Notes: generated by a model from the sequence alone, not told the origin. A stretch of 52,013 nt of DNA from Candidatus Rokuibacteriota bacterium (GCA_003220315.1 QHSA01000157.1:1-52013); one strand, 5' to 3'. Shown: positions 32,019-39,804, numbered from the stretch's first letter. A program made the numbers and translations.

Positions 32019-32723
32019 CTAGCGGGCGGTCATCTCCAGCGTGACGAGGGTCGGGTCCTGGTCGCCGACGGTGATCTCGCGCGACATCGTGCCGAGCCTC
32101 TCCTGCCAGACCCGCACCGTATAGCGCCCGGGCGGAAGCCCCTTCAGGGCGAACTGCCCGTCGGCGTCCGTGACCGCATAGAAGGGATGATCGGCCACCA
32201 CGACCCAGCCGCGCATCCAGGAATGGAGATCGCAGCTCACCCGCACGATCTCGGGATGCGGGAACGTGATCGCGATCGTCCGTCCCTTGGGCTGCGTGCG
32301 ATTGAAGGGCGGGTTCGCGCTCGGGGTGCTGTGGAGGTTGTGGAGAAGGCGGTCGCTGTTCAGGAAGTCGATCCGTCCCCCCGCCGCCACGACGACGACG
32401 CGCGGAGTGAACATACACTCCCGCTGGTCCACGGCGGTGGCGGGTGGTGGCGCCTCGGCCGTCGGCCCCGGCGGCGGGTTCTCGAGCCAGACGACGGCGT
32501 TACGGATCCCACGCTGCGGCGACAGGATGAGGTCCTCGGCATTCTTCTCCTTGCCGCACACGTACTGGTCGATCGTCACCGCGAGTTTTGCGGGCTCGGG
32601 CGCCGTCCCCTTCAGGACGACGGTGCCCTTGATGGTCACGCCCGACGCCGCGCGCGAGGTCGCGAGGCCGGTGGCGAGCATCACGACAGCCGCGCCGAGC
32701 AAGCCGGCTCGAAGGAATGTCAT
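32019..32723 (-). CDS. Periplasmic cupredoxin-like protein with C-terminal carboxypeptidase-regulatory-like fold
   Basis: 234 aa from the ATG at 32723 beginning a signal peptide (cleavage near SRA). A plausible type 1 copper site can be read: His128 (DRLLHNLHS), Cys164, His167 and Met170 (VSCDLHSWMRGW). Additional Cys56 and Cys103 could form a disulfide. Residues 176-234 (TDADGQFALKGLPPGRYTVRVW) form a carboxypeptidase regulatory-like beta sandwich. It is the first gene of the operon with the kinase, suggesting a copper/redox ligand for the sensor or an electron carrier. It is divergent from pilin, sharing a 429-bp spacer. Confidence 0.82.
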   Translation of the reverse strand: MTFLRAGLLGAAVVMLATGLATSRAASGVTIKGTVVLKGTAPEPAKLAVTIDQYVCGKEKNAEDLILSPQRGIRNAVVWLENPPPGPTAEAPPPATAVDQRECMFTPRVVVVAAGGRIDFLNSDRLLHNLHSTPSANPPFNRTQPKGRTIAITFPHPEIVRVSCDLHSWMRGWVVVADHPFYAVTDADGQFALKGLPPGRYTVRVWQERLGTMSREITVGDQDPTLVTLEMTAR

Positions 32724-32962
32724 AGGCGCCGACCTTACCCGCGGGCACCGCAGCACGCAAGCCGAAAAGAATTTCACTGCCCGACCCGATATCGAGACGA
32801 TGGCGCGGTGCGACGTAGAGCCCGGCTCGGCGAGCGGTTCCGGAATCTGCGGGCACGATCGAACCACTCGGCGGTCACGAACCGTCCAGCCCGCTCGATT
32901 CCGTCGCGCGAGACGAATGACAGGCGGCCGCGTTATCGACCACTTGCGGTGCCCCCTCGACC

Positions 32963-32978
32963 TGGCGCAGCGCTTGCT
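32963..32978 (+). promoter_or_regulatory. Sigma-54 (-24/-12) promoter for the pilin transcript
   Basis: TGGCGCAGCGCTTGCT matches TGGCAC-N5-TTGC with one change (A to G) and the exact GG-N10-GC spacing. The predicted start is at about 32989, a few bases before the riboswitch aptamer. Pilin genes are classical sigma-54 targets activated by PilR. The rest of the spacer (32724-32962) shows no further gene. Confidence 0.68.
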
Positions 32979-33002
32979 CGTCAGAGACCTGGAATAACCT
33001 CT

Positions 33003-33088
33003 TTCCGATAAGGGCAAACCAGTCGTGAGGCTGGGACGCAAAGCCACGGGTCAGGCCGGGGATGGCTGACAGCCGGGCTGCCGAAGAA
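33003..33088 (+). promoter_or_regulatory. GEMM-I cyclic dinucleotide riboswitch (c-di-GMP-I class) in the pilin leader
   Basis: The conserved core AGGGCAAACC is at 33011-33020. It is followed by a perfect stem CCAGTC/GGCTGG closed by a GTGA tetraloop (33019-33034), the GGACGCAAAGCC element (33034-33045), a second stem region, and the closing CAGCCGGGCTGCCGA (33070-33084). This order is the GEMM-I aptamer. The base that is changed to A in cyclic GMP-AMP-selective Geobacter variants reads G here, favouring c-di-GMP. The aptamer lies about 65 nt before the pilin ATG. Confidence 0.88.
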
Positions 33089-33152
33089 GGAGAGGCAGGG
33101 CGTAGTCCCTTCCTCCGGGGAGAGGTAACTCTCACGAAGGAAGAGGACTCTT
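33089..33152 (+). promoter_or_regulatory. Riboswitch expression platform with possible anti-Shine-Dalgarno pairing
   Basis: Between aptamer and pilin ATG lie a pyrimidine stretch CCCTTCCTCC (about 33107-33116), a perfect GAGAG-GTAA-CTCTC hairpin (33120-33133) and the ribosome site GAAGGAAGAGG. The pyrimidine stretch can pair either with the purines just upstream or with the ribosome site. Ligand-dependent control of translation is therefore plausible; no U-tract suggests a terminator mechanism. Confidence 0.45.
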
Positions 33153-33578
33153 ATGAACGCTCACCCCACATCTCTCCGAGAGCCCATCACCAGGCGCAGG
33201 AGCCAGCGAGGCTTCACGCTCATCGAGCTGATGATCGTCGTCGCGATCATCGGCATCCTGGCGGCCATCGCCATCCCGCTCTACGCCAACGTTCAGGCGC
33301 GGGCGCGCGTGGCCAAGGGTCAGGCCGACGGGCGCGCGCTCACGTCGGCCGTCTCGATCTACGCGGCACACATGGGCTTCGTCCCGACCGCGCTGGCTCA
33401 GTTGACCGGCGTCGTGACCAACGCCCAGGGCCAGACGGCCGGACCGTTCATGGCGTCGCTGCCGACGACCCCGTCGGGCTGGACCCCCAGCACCGGGTAC
33501 GTTTACGCGTACAGCACCGCGGCCGGCACCTTCCAGCTCTCGGCCACCGGTGACGGCGCGACGGTCTCTTTCCCGTAA
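33153..33578 (+). CDS. Type IV pilin (PilA-like major or minor pilin)
   Basis: 141 aa. A 20-residue positively charged leader ends in SQRG, and cleavage before Phe21 would expose [20 protein letters not shown] with Glu25 at +5, the type IV prepilin signature. The globular part is Thr/Gly/Ala-rich and lacks a C-terminal Cys pair, so it resembles short Geobacter-type or pseudopilin-like subunits with an extended end. Secreted to the inner membrane and assembled by the pilus machinery, none of which is encoded nearby. The gene is monocistronic, with a sigma-54 promoter, riboswitch leader and strong terminator. Confidence 0.92.
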   Translation: MNAHPTSLREPITRRRSQRGFTLIELMIVVAIIGILAAIAIPLYANVQARARVAKGQADGRALTSAVSIYAAHMGFVPTALAQLTGVVTNAQGQTAGPFMASLPTTPSGWTPSTGYVYAYSTAAGTFQLSATGDGATVSFP

Positions 33579-33603
33579 CGTCGCCACGCAGCGGTTTCTC
33601 GAC

Positions 33604-33633
33604 ACGCGGGGGAGGGGCGTCCCTCCCCCGCGT
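33604..33633 (+). terminator. Intrinsic-type terminator of the pilin gene
   Basis: A perfect 13-bp stem (ACGCGGGGGAGGG with CCCTCCCCCGCGT) closes a GCGT loop 25 bp after the pilin stop, followed by a short CGTTT. It also lies 60 bp past the end of the convergent OYE gene and may serve both. Confidence 0.75.
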
Positions 33634-33696
33634 CGTTTGGTGGCTCTCTCCCGACGCGGTTTCACGCAAGCGTGCCTACCTTCGCGGGGATCGCCG

Positions 33697-35664
33697 TCAG
33701 ATCGCCCGCGCCGCCCGGGTGCCGTCGAGGATCGCTTGATGGATGCCCCGCGGCGCGACGCAGTCGCCCGCTGCGCAGAGCTCGGCGACGTGGCCCTTGA
33801 GCGCCCGGTAGAGGCCATCCGTCGAGCGGCTCCCCATCGCCAGCACGACCGTATCGACGGACTCGATGCGGCGCTCCGCACCCGAATAGACGTTCGCGAC
33901 GACCACCGTCGAGCCCTCGACGGCGCGGAGCTCCGTGCACGGGGTGAGGACAATGCCCTTGGTGTGTAGGCGCGTGTAGAGCGGGGCGATGGAGGTGACT
34001 CCGACGTCCTGGCCGACATAGAAGAGCGGTGAGATCACCTCGACGCGCTTGCCCTGGTCGAGCAGGAGCTCGGCGGTCGAGAGCGCTTCCTGCGTGTGCA
34101 CGTCGTCGACCACGACCACGTTCGCTCCCACGGTCGCCACGCCCCCGAGGACAGCGCGATCCGTCACGACGTGCTTGCCGTCGCTCCCCGGGACCGACGG
34201 AATGTAGGGATGCGATCCGGTCGCGACGATGACGGCCTCCGGGCGCTCCGCCAGCACCGCGGACGGCGTCGCCTCCACCCCGAGCCGGACCTCCACACCG
34301 AGCTTGCGGATCTGGGCGGCGAGAAAGCGGACGATGCCCGCGTACTCGGCGCGGGCGGGCGCGCGGGCGGCGAGCAGCACCTGCCCGCCCAGCTCCGCGG
34401 CCATCTCGAACAGCACGACGCGATGGCCTCGGAGCGCCGCCATCCGGGCCGCCTCCAGCCCCGCCACGCCGCCACCGACGACCACGACCTTCTTTGGGGT
34501 CGTCGCCGGTCGGACGTCACCGAGCTCGGCCTCGCGGCCGGCGGCGGGGTTCTGGACGCACGTGACCGGCTTGCCCTGGTAGATCCGGTCGATGCACCCT
34601 TCGTTCGCCCCCACGCACGTTCGGATGTCGTCGGGCCGGCCCGCGCGCGCCTTCCGCGGGAGGTCGGGGTCGGCGATCAACGCCCGCGTCATGCCGACCA
34701 CGTCGACGTGCCCGGCCGCGACGATCTGGTCGGCGTGGATCGGATCGACGATCCGGCTCGCGTGGAGAATCGGCATTCCGGGGGCGGCGCCTTTGATGGT
34801 GGCCGCCAGTGGCACGTAGACGCCAGTCGTGAAGCTCATGTTCGGCACCGCGGCAGCCTGGAGGGCGTAGGTGTGGGCGCCGCCGCCGATGATCGACAGG
34901 AAGTCGACCAGCCCGGACGCCGCGAGGCGCCGGGCAATCGCCGCCATGTCGTGCGCGGTGAGGCCCCCCTGGGTGAACTCGTCCCCGGAGATGCGGGCGC
35001 CCACGACGAAGTCGCGACCCACCCGGCGCCGGATCTCCGTCAGGACCTCGACGGCGAAGCGCATCCGGTTCTCGAGGCTCCCGCCGTACTCGTCGAGCCG
35101 CTCGTTGAAGAGGGGCGACCAGAACTGATCGATCAGGTGATTGTGCGCCATCGAGAGCTCGATCCCGTCGAGGCCGCCGTCCCGGCAGCGGCGCGCGGCC
35201 TCGCCGAAGGCGCGCACGAGCTCGGCGATCTGCTCCCCCTCCAGCTCGTGCGGAACCTCGCGATGAACCCGTTCCGGGATCTGCGACGGCGCGAGGAGGA
35301 CGTTCGCACCCTCCGGATCGGACTGGGCCCGGCGCCCGAGATGGGTGAGCTGGGTGAAGACGAGACAGCCGTGGCGATGCACGGCTTCGGCGATGGCCCG
35401 GTACCCAGGAATCACGGAGTCGTCGTGGTTCGCGATCTGCTTCCACGCGGCGGCCGGCGACGACGGGTGGACGCTCGAGGAACCGCCGAAGATCGTGAGC
35501 GCACAGCCGCCGCGCGCCTTCGCCTCGTGGTACTGCGCGAGCCGCTCGGTGGGCCGGCCGCCCTCTGCCATGGCCTCGGCGTGGCCCGAGGAGTAGATCC
35601 GATTCTTCAGCGTGAGGCGGCCGACCTGGATCGGCGTGAACAGTGAACGGAACTCGTAGGCCAT
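33697..35664 (-). CDS. Old-yellow-enzyme/2,4-dienoyl-CoA reductase-type flavoprotein with incomplete Fe-S motif
   Basis: 655 aa from the ATG at 35664 (GGAGGAG upstream). It has an N-terminal FMN TIM barrel (about 1-370; LFTPIQVGRLTLKNRI, AMAEGGRPTERLAQYH), an Fe-S linker and C-terminal FAD and NAD(P) domains (VVVVGGGVAGLEAARMAA). This is the FadH/trimethylamine dehydrogenase architecture. The linker reads CVGANEGC...TCVQNP: three of the four cluster cysteines are present, while the second (normally GCN) is Ala. The substrate could be an enoyl compound, a methylated amine or an N-methyl heterocycle. It stands alone. Confidence 0.87.
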   Translation of the reverse strand: MAYEFRSLFTPIQVGRLTLKNRIYSSGHAEAMAEGGRPTERLAQYHEAKARGGCALTIFGGSSSVHPSSPAAAWKQIANHDDSVIPGYRAIAEAVHRHGCLVFTQLTHLGRRAQSDPEGANVLLAPSQIPERVHREVPHELEGEQIAELVRAFGEAARRCRDGGLDGIELSMAHNHLIDQFWSPLFNERLDEYGGSLENRMRFAVEVLTEIRRRVGRDFVVGARISGDEFTQGGLTAHDMAAIARRLAASGLVDFLSIIGGGAHTYALQAAAVPNMSFTTGVYVPLAATIKGAAPGMPILHASRIVDPIHADQIVAAGHVDVVGMTRALIADPDLPRKARAGRPDDIRTCVGANEGCIDRIYQGKPVTCVQNPAAGREAELGDVRPATTPKKVVVVGGGVAGLEAARMAALRGHRVVLFEMAAELGGQVLLAARAPARAEYAGIVRFLAAQIRKLGVEVRLGVEATPSAVLAERPEAVIVATGSHPYIPSVPGSDGKHVVTDRAVLGGVATVGANVVVVDDVHTQEALSTAELLLDQGKRVEVISPLFYVGQDVGVTSIAPLYTRLHTKGIVLTPCTELRAVEGSTVVVANVYSGAERRIESVDTVVLAMGSRSTDGLYRALKGHVAELCAAGDCVAPRGIHQAILDGTRAARAI

Positions 35665-35910
35665 CGTGTCTCCTCCCGTGAGCACCGGGCCAGCCGGTAC
35701 TTCCGCGAGTTCGTGCGCGTGGTGATTTCCAGGCCGCCGCGGGGTGGGGTTCTCCTGCTGGCGCCGCGGGCGCTGCACCCGAGCGTCCTCCTCGCTGGCG
35801 GCCGAGTTGGGGGAAGCCTAACGCGGCGCGAGAAAGGCCGTCAAGAAGATCCGGGTGGCGGCTGGTGAGTTCCGAGAGATTCGACGCGACGAGGACACGC
35901 CGACGCTAGG

Positions 35911-36573
35911 CTACGAGCACCGCGGGAGGCGATCGAAGGCCTCGTCGCCGAACATCAAGCCGCGCGGGTTCGCGTTGACGACGTGCACGGCCTTTGCGCC
36001 AGCACGATCGAGCCGCTGCAGGATACCTTTCACGTACTGGCGCGTCTCCGGATATGGCGGGACCCCTCGATACTGGATCACCGCTCCCTCGCCGGCGTTA
36101 TACGCGGCCAGGGCGAGCGGCACGTTGTTCTTGAACCGGTCCATCATGGCGCGAAGATGTCGGACGCCGCCCTCGATGTTCTCTCGTGGATTGAAGGGCG
36201 CGCGCACGCCGAGGGTGGCCGCCGTCGGCGGCATGAGCTGCATCAGTCCTCGGGCCCCTCGGCAGGAGACGGCGCGCGGGTTGAACTCCGACTCGGCCTC
36301 GATGACCGCCGCAATCAGGTCCTCCGAAAGACCGTATCGGGCGGCCAGTTCCCTGATGTCGGACTCGACCCTGATGTGGAAGTCGGTCCTGATGTAAAAA
36401 GCGATTCGCGTGCTGCTCTGTGTGCTCTCGGATATGTCGGTCACGTTCTCTGATATATCGGTCACGCGCCCGGACACGCCGGTCACCCGCGACGCGATGT
36501 ACGCCGGGATCAGCGTCAGGAGAAGGATCCCGAGGCCCAGCAGAGGCTGACGAGCGTTTCCTGCCGACATCAT
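35911..36573 (-). CDS. Membrane-anchored lytic transglycosylase (SLT family 1)
   Basis: 220 aa. An N-terminal membrane anchor (about 10-28) is followed by a seven-residue repeat segment (VTGVSGR-VTDISEN-VTDISES, 30-50). The SLT domain (about 70-200) has catalytic Glu94 in AVIEAESEFNP, then GLMQLMPPTAATLG and AAYNAGEGAV. It cleaves peptidoglycan between MurNAc and GlcNAc, often to let envelope machines such as pili through the wall. Its ATG overlaps the stop of the small membrane protein gene (ATGA), so the two are coupled. Confidence 0.9.
   Translation of the reverse strand: MMSAGNARQPLLGLGILLLTLIPAYIASRVTGVSGRVTDISENVTDISESTQSSTRIAFYIRTDFHIRVESDIRELAARYGLSEDLIAAVIEAESEFNPRAVSCRGARGLMQLMPPTAATLGVRAPFNPRENIEGGVRHLRAMMDRFKNNVPLALAAYNAGEGAVIQYRGVPPYPETRQYVKGILQRLDRAGAKAVHVVNANPRGLMFGDEAFDRLPRCS
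36427..36489 (-). repeat. 21-bp tandem repeat coding heptads in the transglycosylase
   Basis: Three imperfect 21-bp units, each ending in CGGTCAC on the plus strand, encode the VTxxSxx heptads between the membrane anchor and catalytic domain. Copy number could vary between strains and would set spacer length. Confidence 0.6.
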
Positions 36574-36758
36574 CGTGCCGACCCTCGACGAGGCTCACGG
36601 ACATCCTGCGGCACAATCGCAACGCCCATCACGCGCAGTGACCCGACGCGCCGGACCTGGAGCAGTCGCGCCGCGTAGAGCAGAAGGGCGACCGCACCGA
36701 ATGGCACGACGAGCAGCGTAAGCGCCATCAGCACCACCTTGCCGTTCCTTCGAGACAT
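36570..36758 (-). CDS. Small single-pass membrane protein
   Basis: 62 aa: basic N terminus (MSRRNGK), one transmembrane helix (about 8-28, VLMALTLLVVPFGAVALLL) and a basic cytoplasmic tail with VGSLRVMGVAIVPQDVREPRR. GGAGGG precedes the ATG. Its TGA overlaps the transglycosylase start. I do not recognise the family; coupling suggests it accompanies or positions the transglycosylase. Confidence 0.6.
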   Translation of the reverse strand: MSRRNGKVVLMALTLLVVPFGAVALLLYAARLLQVRRVGSLRVMGVAIVPQDVREPRRGSAR

Positions 36759-37038
36759 CTTGTTCCCTCCATCGAGCCTCGTCCGCCGGCGACCGTATCG
36801 GGTCGACCTCGTCGGTGTGAGGCTTGACTAGGGAACAGGGCAACGATCGGGCCAAGATACCGGAAGAGGCAAGTGACTGATTTCACGGCGCTTGTCAGCC
36901 GGATGGCTGCGGGCGCAGCTGATCAAAAAGTTACCTGGGGGGTCGATTTCTCTCCGGCGCCCTGGTCGAGGAGGATTCTGCATGTTCCTCTATCCCCGCG
37001 CGCACGCCGCTCATGATGCCCTCACTCTGCGAACAGGC
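36759..37038. other. Intergenic spacer, 280 bp
   Basis: Holds the upstream region of the small membrane protein/transglycosylase operon (minus strand) and the 3' flank of the FecR-like gene. I see no gene, convincing promoter hexamers or riboswitch core in it. Confidence 0.5.
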
Positions 37039-38985
37039 CTAGCGCTGGCCACGCTCCCGGGATGACGCAGGGCCCGGTCCCGCGTGTTGACCTCCCGCCG
37101 ATCCCGGTTCCTGGCGAGGTCCCGCTTCAGCCCGACCAGGAAAGAGCCGGTTCGCGGGCTCACCCGGGAGCGGGCGCATCGAGGGTCGCGGCGCCTCCGA
37201 GCGCCCGGCCGCGGGCGCCGACGCATTGCCGTCGCTCCGCGGCTGGGCCACCGATGATGCGGGCCCACGCTGCTCCACGGGCGGCGTTGGTTGAGGCCGT
37301 TCTACACGCTCACGCTGGGCTGGCGGCTGGGCCTCGGGACGCCCCGCGCTCCCGCGCACGGCCGCGGTGGCCTCAGGACGTTGCGTCGTCTCGAGGCGAG
37401 GCGGCAGCGGCCGGCGTGGACGCTCCACCTGACTGCTACCAAATGGCGGCCGCGACAGGACGGGCGTCGTCCGGGCCGGGTTGGGCGCCGATACGATCCG
37501 TGGCGCCGGGGTGCTGACGACCGGCGCAGTTCGCTGGACCTCTCGACGCTGCTCGAGCGGCCGTCCGGCCAGTGGCCGCGTGGCCACGACGGGGCGGGCC
37601 GCCATGGCTTCGGGCGGGCGCGCCGCGTGGGCGCTCGCGGCGACGAAGCTCGAGGCGGAGGGCGCCACACGCAGCGGCCCGCGCACGGGCTCCAACCGGT
37701 GCACGTCCACCTGATTGATCCGCGCCTCCTGAATGGGACGCGCCCCGAAGTGTTCCTGCCGGACGGCGACCACCGCGTTCTGGACAGTCACGTTCCTGTA
37801 GACGGTGATGTTGTTCACGTTGACGACCGTCGTTCGGTTGATGACGACGTTGTTCACGACGCGCGGGCCGCCCCAGCCGCCCCACCACGGTCTCCCGATG
37901 AAACCGGCTCGTCCCCACCAGGGCACCACAGGCTCTCCCCAACCGAGCGCTACCCAGCTGACCACCGGGGCGCCGACGGTCGCTCGGATCCCGGGGGCGC
38001 CGAAGAACCCCACGAGAGCCGGCGCGTACGCAGGCCGAACCACCACAGGTCCCGGCGCCCACGCCCAAAAGCCGTCGACGAAAACCCAGCGGCCGTAGTG
38101 ATAGGGCGCCCAGCCCCAGGGCGCGAGGTCGACCCACGTCCAGCCGTAGTACGGATCCCAGATCCACCGGCCGGTGCTGTACGGCACCCATCCGACCGGG
38201 ATCGTTTCTGGTACCCAGACAGGCCCATAGGCTTGCACGACGCGCCAGCTGCCATGCTGATCGAGGTCGTCGACGCCGTACACGTCCGACGGCACGTAGC
38301 GGGCGCTCACGGCCTCGAGAAGGTGATCGGTCCGTGCATAGTTCCACTGATCCCACGTGTCGAGTTCGGGGGCCACGTAGCTCTGCACGGTCGGCGTCGG
38401 TGTGCCTTGGAGCACTACCTCTTCGGTCGGTGCGATGGCGACCGCTTGGCCGCCAGCGGACGTCATGGTGGCCTGCCCGGCCCGCCGGGTGATGAAGGAC
38501 GTCCGCTCCTGCGTCACGTCTGCGCGGTAGTACCCAGGGTGATCGATCGTGAAGGCGGCGTGGGGCGTGTCCAGTTCCACAGTGCGACCAGGATCCAGGC
38601 TACGCAGATCGAGAGAGACGTGCCCGTTCGTGACCCTGAATTGCAGGAAATCGGGCTCCTGGTTCGCGAGCCCAAGCTGCGTGTCGCCCCAGGCCCGCAC
38701 GAAGGCCCGCGTGCCCACCTGCATCTCGAGGTCGCCCTGGGTGCTCGTGTAGAGCTCGTCGCCGGGCGCCAGGGGGGTGTTGGCTTGGGCGGGTGACCAG
38801 TCCTGTGCGCCCGGTCGAAGGAATGACACCTCGCCGTTGATGTAGCTCAAGCGCGGCGGAGTGCGCCCGATTGCCTGGGCCTCACCTTCGCTCGGGGAAG
38901 TCGCGGCGCGCGCGCGCGGCGCGGTGCCGAGGAGGAGCACGAGGGCCAGCAGCGGTGCCATCAGCGGTCTCGCATAGGTCATCAT
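37039..38985 (-). CDS. FecR-domain, DUF6600-like exported protein with Trp/Tyr-rich region and Pro/Arg-rich tail
   Basis: 648 aa from the ATG at 38985 (a second ATG follows; GGAGG 10 nt upstream). The signal peptide ends near ARA (about 27). Residues 40-185 are a FecR-like beta domain (RLSYINGEVSFLRPG, DLEMQVGTRAFVRAWGDTQL). Residues 205-370 are very rich in Trp, Tyr and Gly with repeats like GWTWVDLAPWGWAPYHYGRW, as in DUF6600 proteins. The last 200 residues are low-complexity Pro/Arg/Ala/Glu. It is an envelope or surface protein of unknown function; no sigma/FecI partner is adjacent. Confidence 0.8.
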   Translation of the reverse strand: MMTYARPLMAPLLALVLLLGTAPRARAATSPSEGEAQAIGRTPPRLSYINGEVSFLRPGAQDWSPAQANTPLAPGDELYTSTQGDLEMQVGTRAFVRAWGDTQLGLANQEPDFLQFRVTNGHVSLDLRSLDPGRTVELDTPHAAFTIDHPGYYRADVTQERTSFITRRAGQATMTSAGGQAVAIAPTEEVVLQGTPTPTVQSYVAPELDTWDQWNYARTDHLLEAVSARYVPSDVYGVDDLDQHGSWRVVQAYGPVWVPETIPVGWVPYSTGRWIWDPYYGWTWVDLAPWGWAPYHYGRWVFVDGFWAWAPGPVVVRPAYAPALVGFFGAPGIRATVGAPVVSWVALGWGEPVVPWWGRAGFIGRPWWGGWGGPRVVNNVVINRTTVVNVNNITVYRNVTVQNAVVAVRQEHFGARPIQEARINQVDVHRLEPVRGPLRVAPSASSFVAASAHAARPPEAMAARPVVATRPLAGRPLEQRREVQRTAPVVSTPAPRIVSAPNPARTTPVLSRPPFGSSQVERPRRPLPPRLETTQRPEATAAVRGSAGRPEAQPPAQRERVERPQPTPPVEQRGPASSVAQPRSDGNASAPAAGRSEAPRPSMRPLPGEPANRLFPGRAEAGPRQEPGSAGGQHAGPGPASSRERGQR

Positions 38986-39204
38986 GTCGGTGATGCCTCC
39001 ATTCGCTGCCCGAGGACTCATCTCGTCAGACGAGCGCTGGCCCGGTGAAATTCTCCCTGGTGGTCGTAAACGGGCTCGGGGCGAGCAGCGTCTGAAACTC
39101 GGCACAGCCCTAGGGTGTTCCCATCATCGCGGCGTGCCCCACACGAGCGCGCGGTGACATCGAACACGGAGCCCACGCTTCGTCCGCCTGCCGGAGGGAC
39201 TTCT

Positions 39205-39225
39205 GGTATGATATTTCATCATACC
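39205..39225. promoter_or_regulatory. Inverted-repeat operator of the RHH-MazF module
   Basis: GGTATGAT-ATTTC-ATCATACC, a perfect 8-bp inverted repeat in an unusually AT-rich patch, 16 bp before the antitoxin start. TATGAT inside the left arm could be the -10 box, so RHH antitoxin binding would block transcription. The remaining spacer 38986-39204 shows no gene. Confidence 0.65.
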
Positions 39226-39241
39226 TGAGGGGGAACGTCAC

Positions 39242-39484
39242 GTGCCGAAAACGAAGGTCGCGATCACCCTCGATGCTCAGCTACTTGATCGCGTCGATGA
39301 ACTCGTTGCCCGGCGAGAGTTCCGTAACAGGAGTCAGGCCATTGAGACCGCACTCGCCGAGAAGCTGGCGCGGGCGCGGCGCACGCGCTTGGCGCGGGAG
39401 TGCGCAAAGCTCGACCCCGAGGACGAGAAGGCCCTGGCTGAGGAAGGCCTGGCGGGAAGCTCGGACTCTTGGCCCGAATACTGA
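39242..39484 (+). CDS. Ribbon-helix-helix antitoxin
   Basis: 80 aa from a GTG. The N-terminal KVAITLDAQLLDRVDELVAR and NRSQAIETAL make up the RHH (CopG/MazE-like) DNA-binding dimer; the acidic tail (KLDPEDEKALAEEG) would bind the toxin. It precedes and overlaps the MazF-like toxin gene and sits behind a matching inverted-repeat operator. Confidence 0.85.
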   Translation: MPKTKVAITLDAQLLDRVDELVARREFRNRSQAIETALAEKLARARRTRLARECAKLDPEDEKALAEEGLAGSSDSWPEY

Positions 39485-39804
39485 GGGGAGAGATCCGTTG
39501 GGCCGACCTCAATCCGGTCCGCGGCCGGGAACAGGCCGGGCTCCGGCCGGTCCTGGTCCTGAGCCACGATGTGTTCAATGAGCGCTCAGGCACGGTCATT
39601 GCCGTCGCCCTGACCAGTCAAGAACCCCGCGCTAGCTTCCCGCTCACGCTCGAGAGTAACGCCCCGCGCTTGCCGAAGCGATCCTGGGTCAGGATCAGCC
39701 AAGTCCGGACGCTCTCCGTGGAACGGATTGGGCGGCGGCTGGCGCGCGCCTCCGAAGAGGAGGTCGATCGTGTCGTTGAGGGCCTTAACGAGATAATTGG
39801 CTGA
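39469..39804 (+). CDS. MazF/PemK-type endoribonuclease toxin
   Basis: 111 aa from a TTG at 39469, overlapping the antitoxin by 16 bp. Family marks are LRGEIRWADLNPVRGREQAGLRPVLVLS (beta1-beta2 with the conserved Arg), VIAVALTSQEPR and SWVRISQVRTLSVERIG. It cleaves mRNA at short sequence motifs when free of antitoxin. The rare TTG start probably keeps toxin below antitoxin. Confidence 0.88.
   Translation: MARILRGEIRWADLNPVRGREQAGLRPVLVLSHDVFNERSGTVIAVALTSQEPRASFPLTLESNAPRLPKRSWVRISQVRTLSVERIGRRLARASEEEVDRVVEGLNEIIG

Noticed and set aside
34096-35646. 516-codon plus-strand open frame
   Set aside because: Antisense of the OYE-family flavoprotein.
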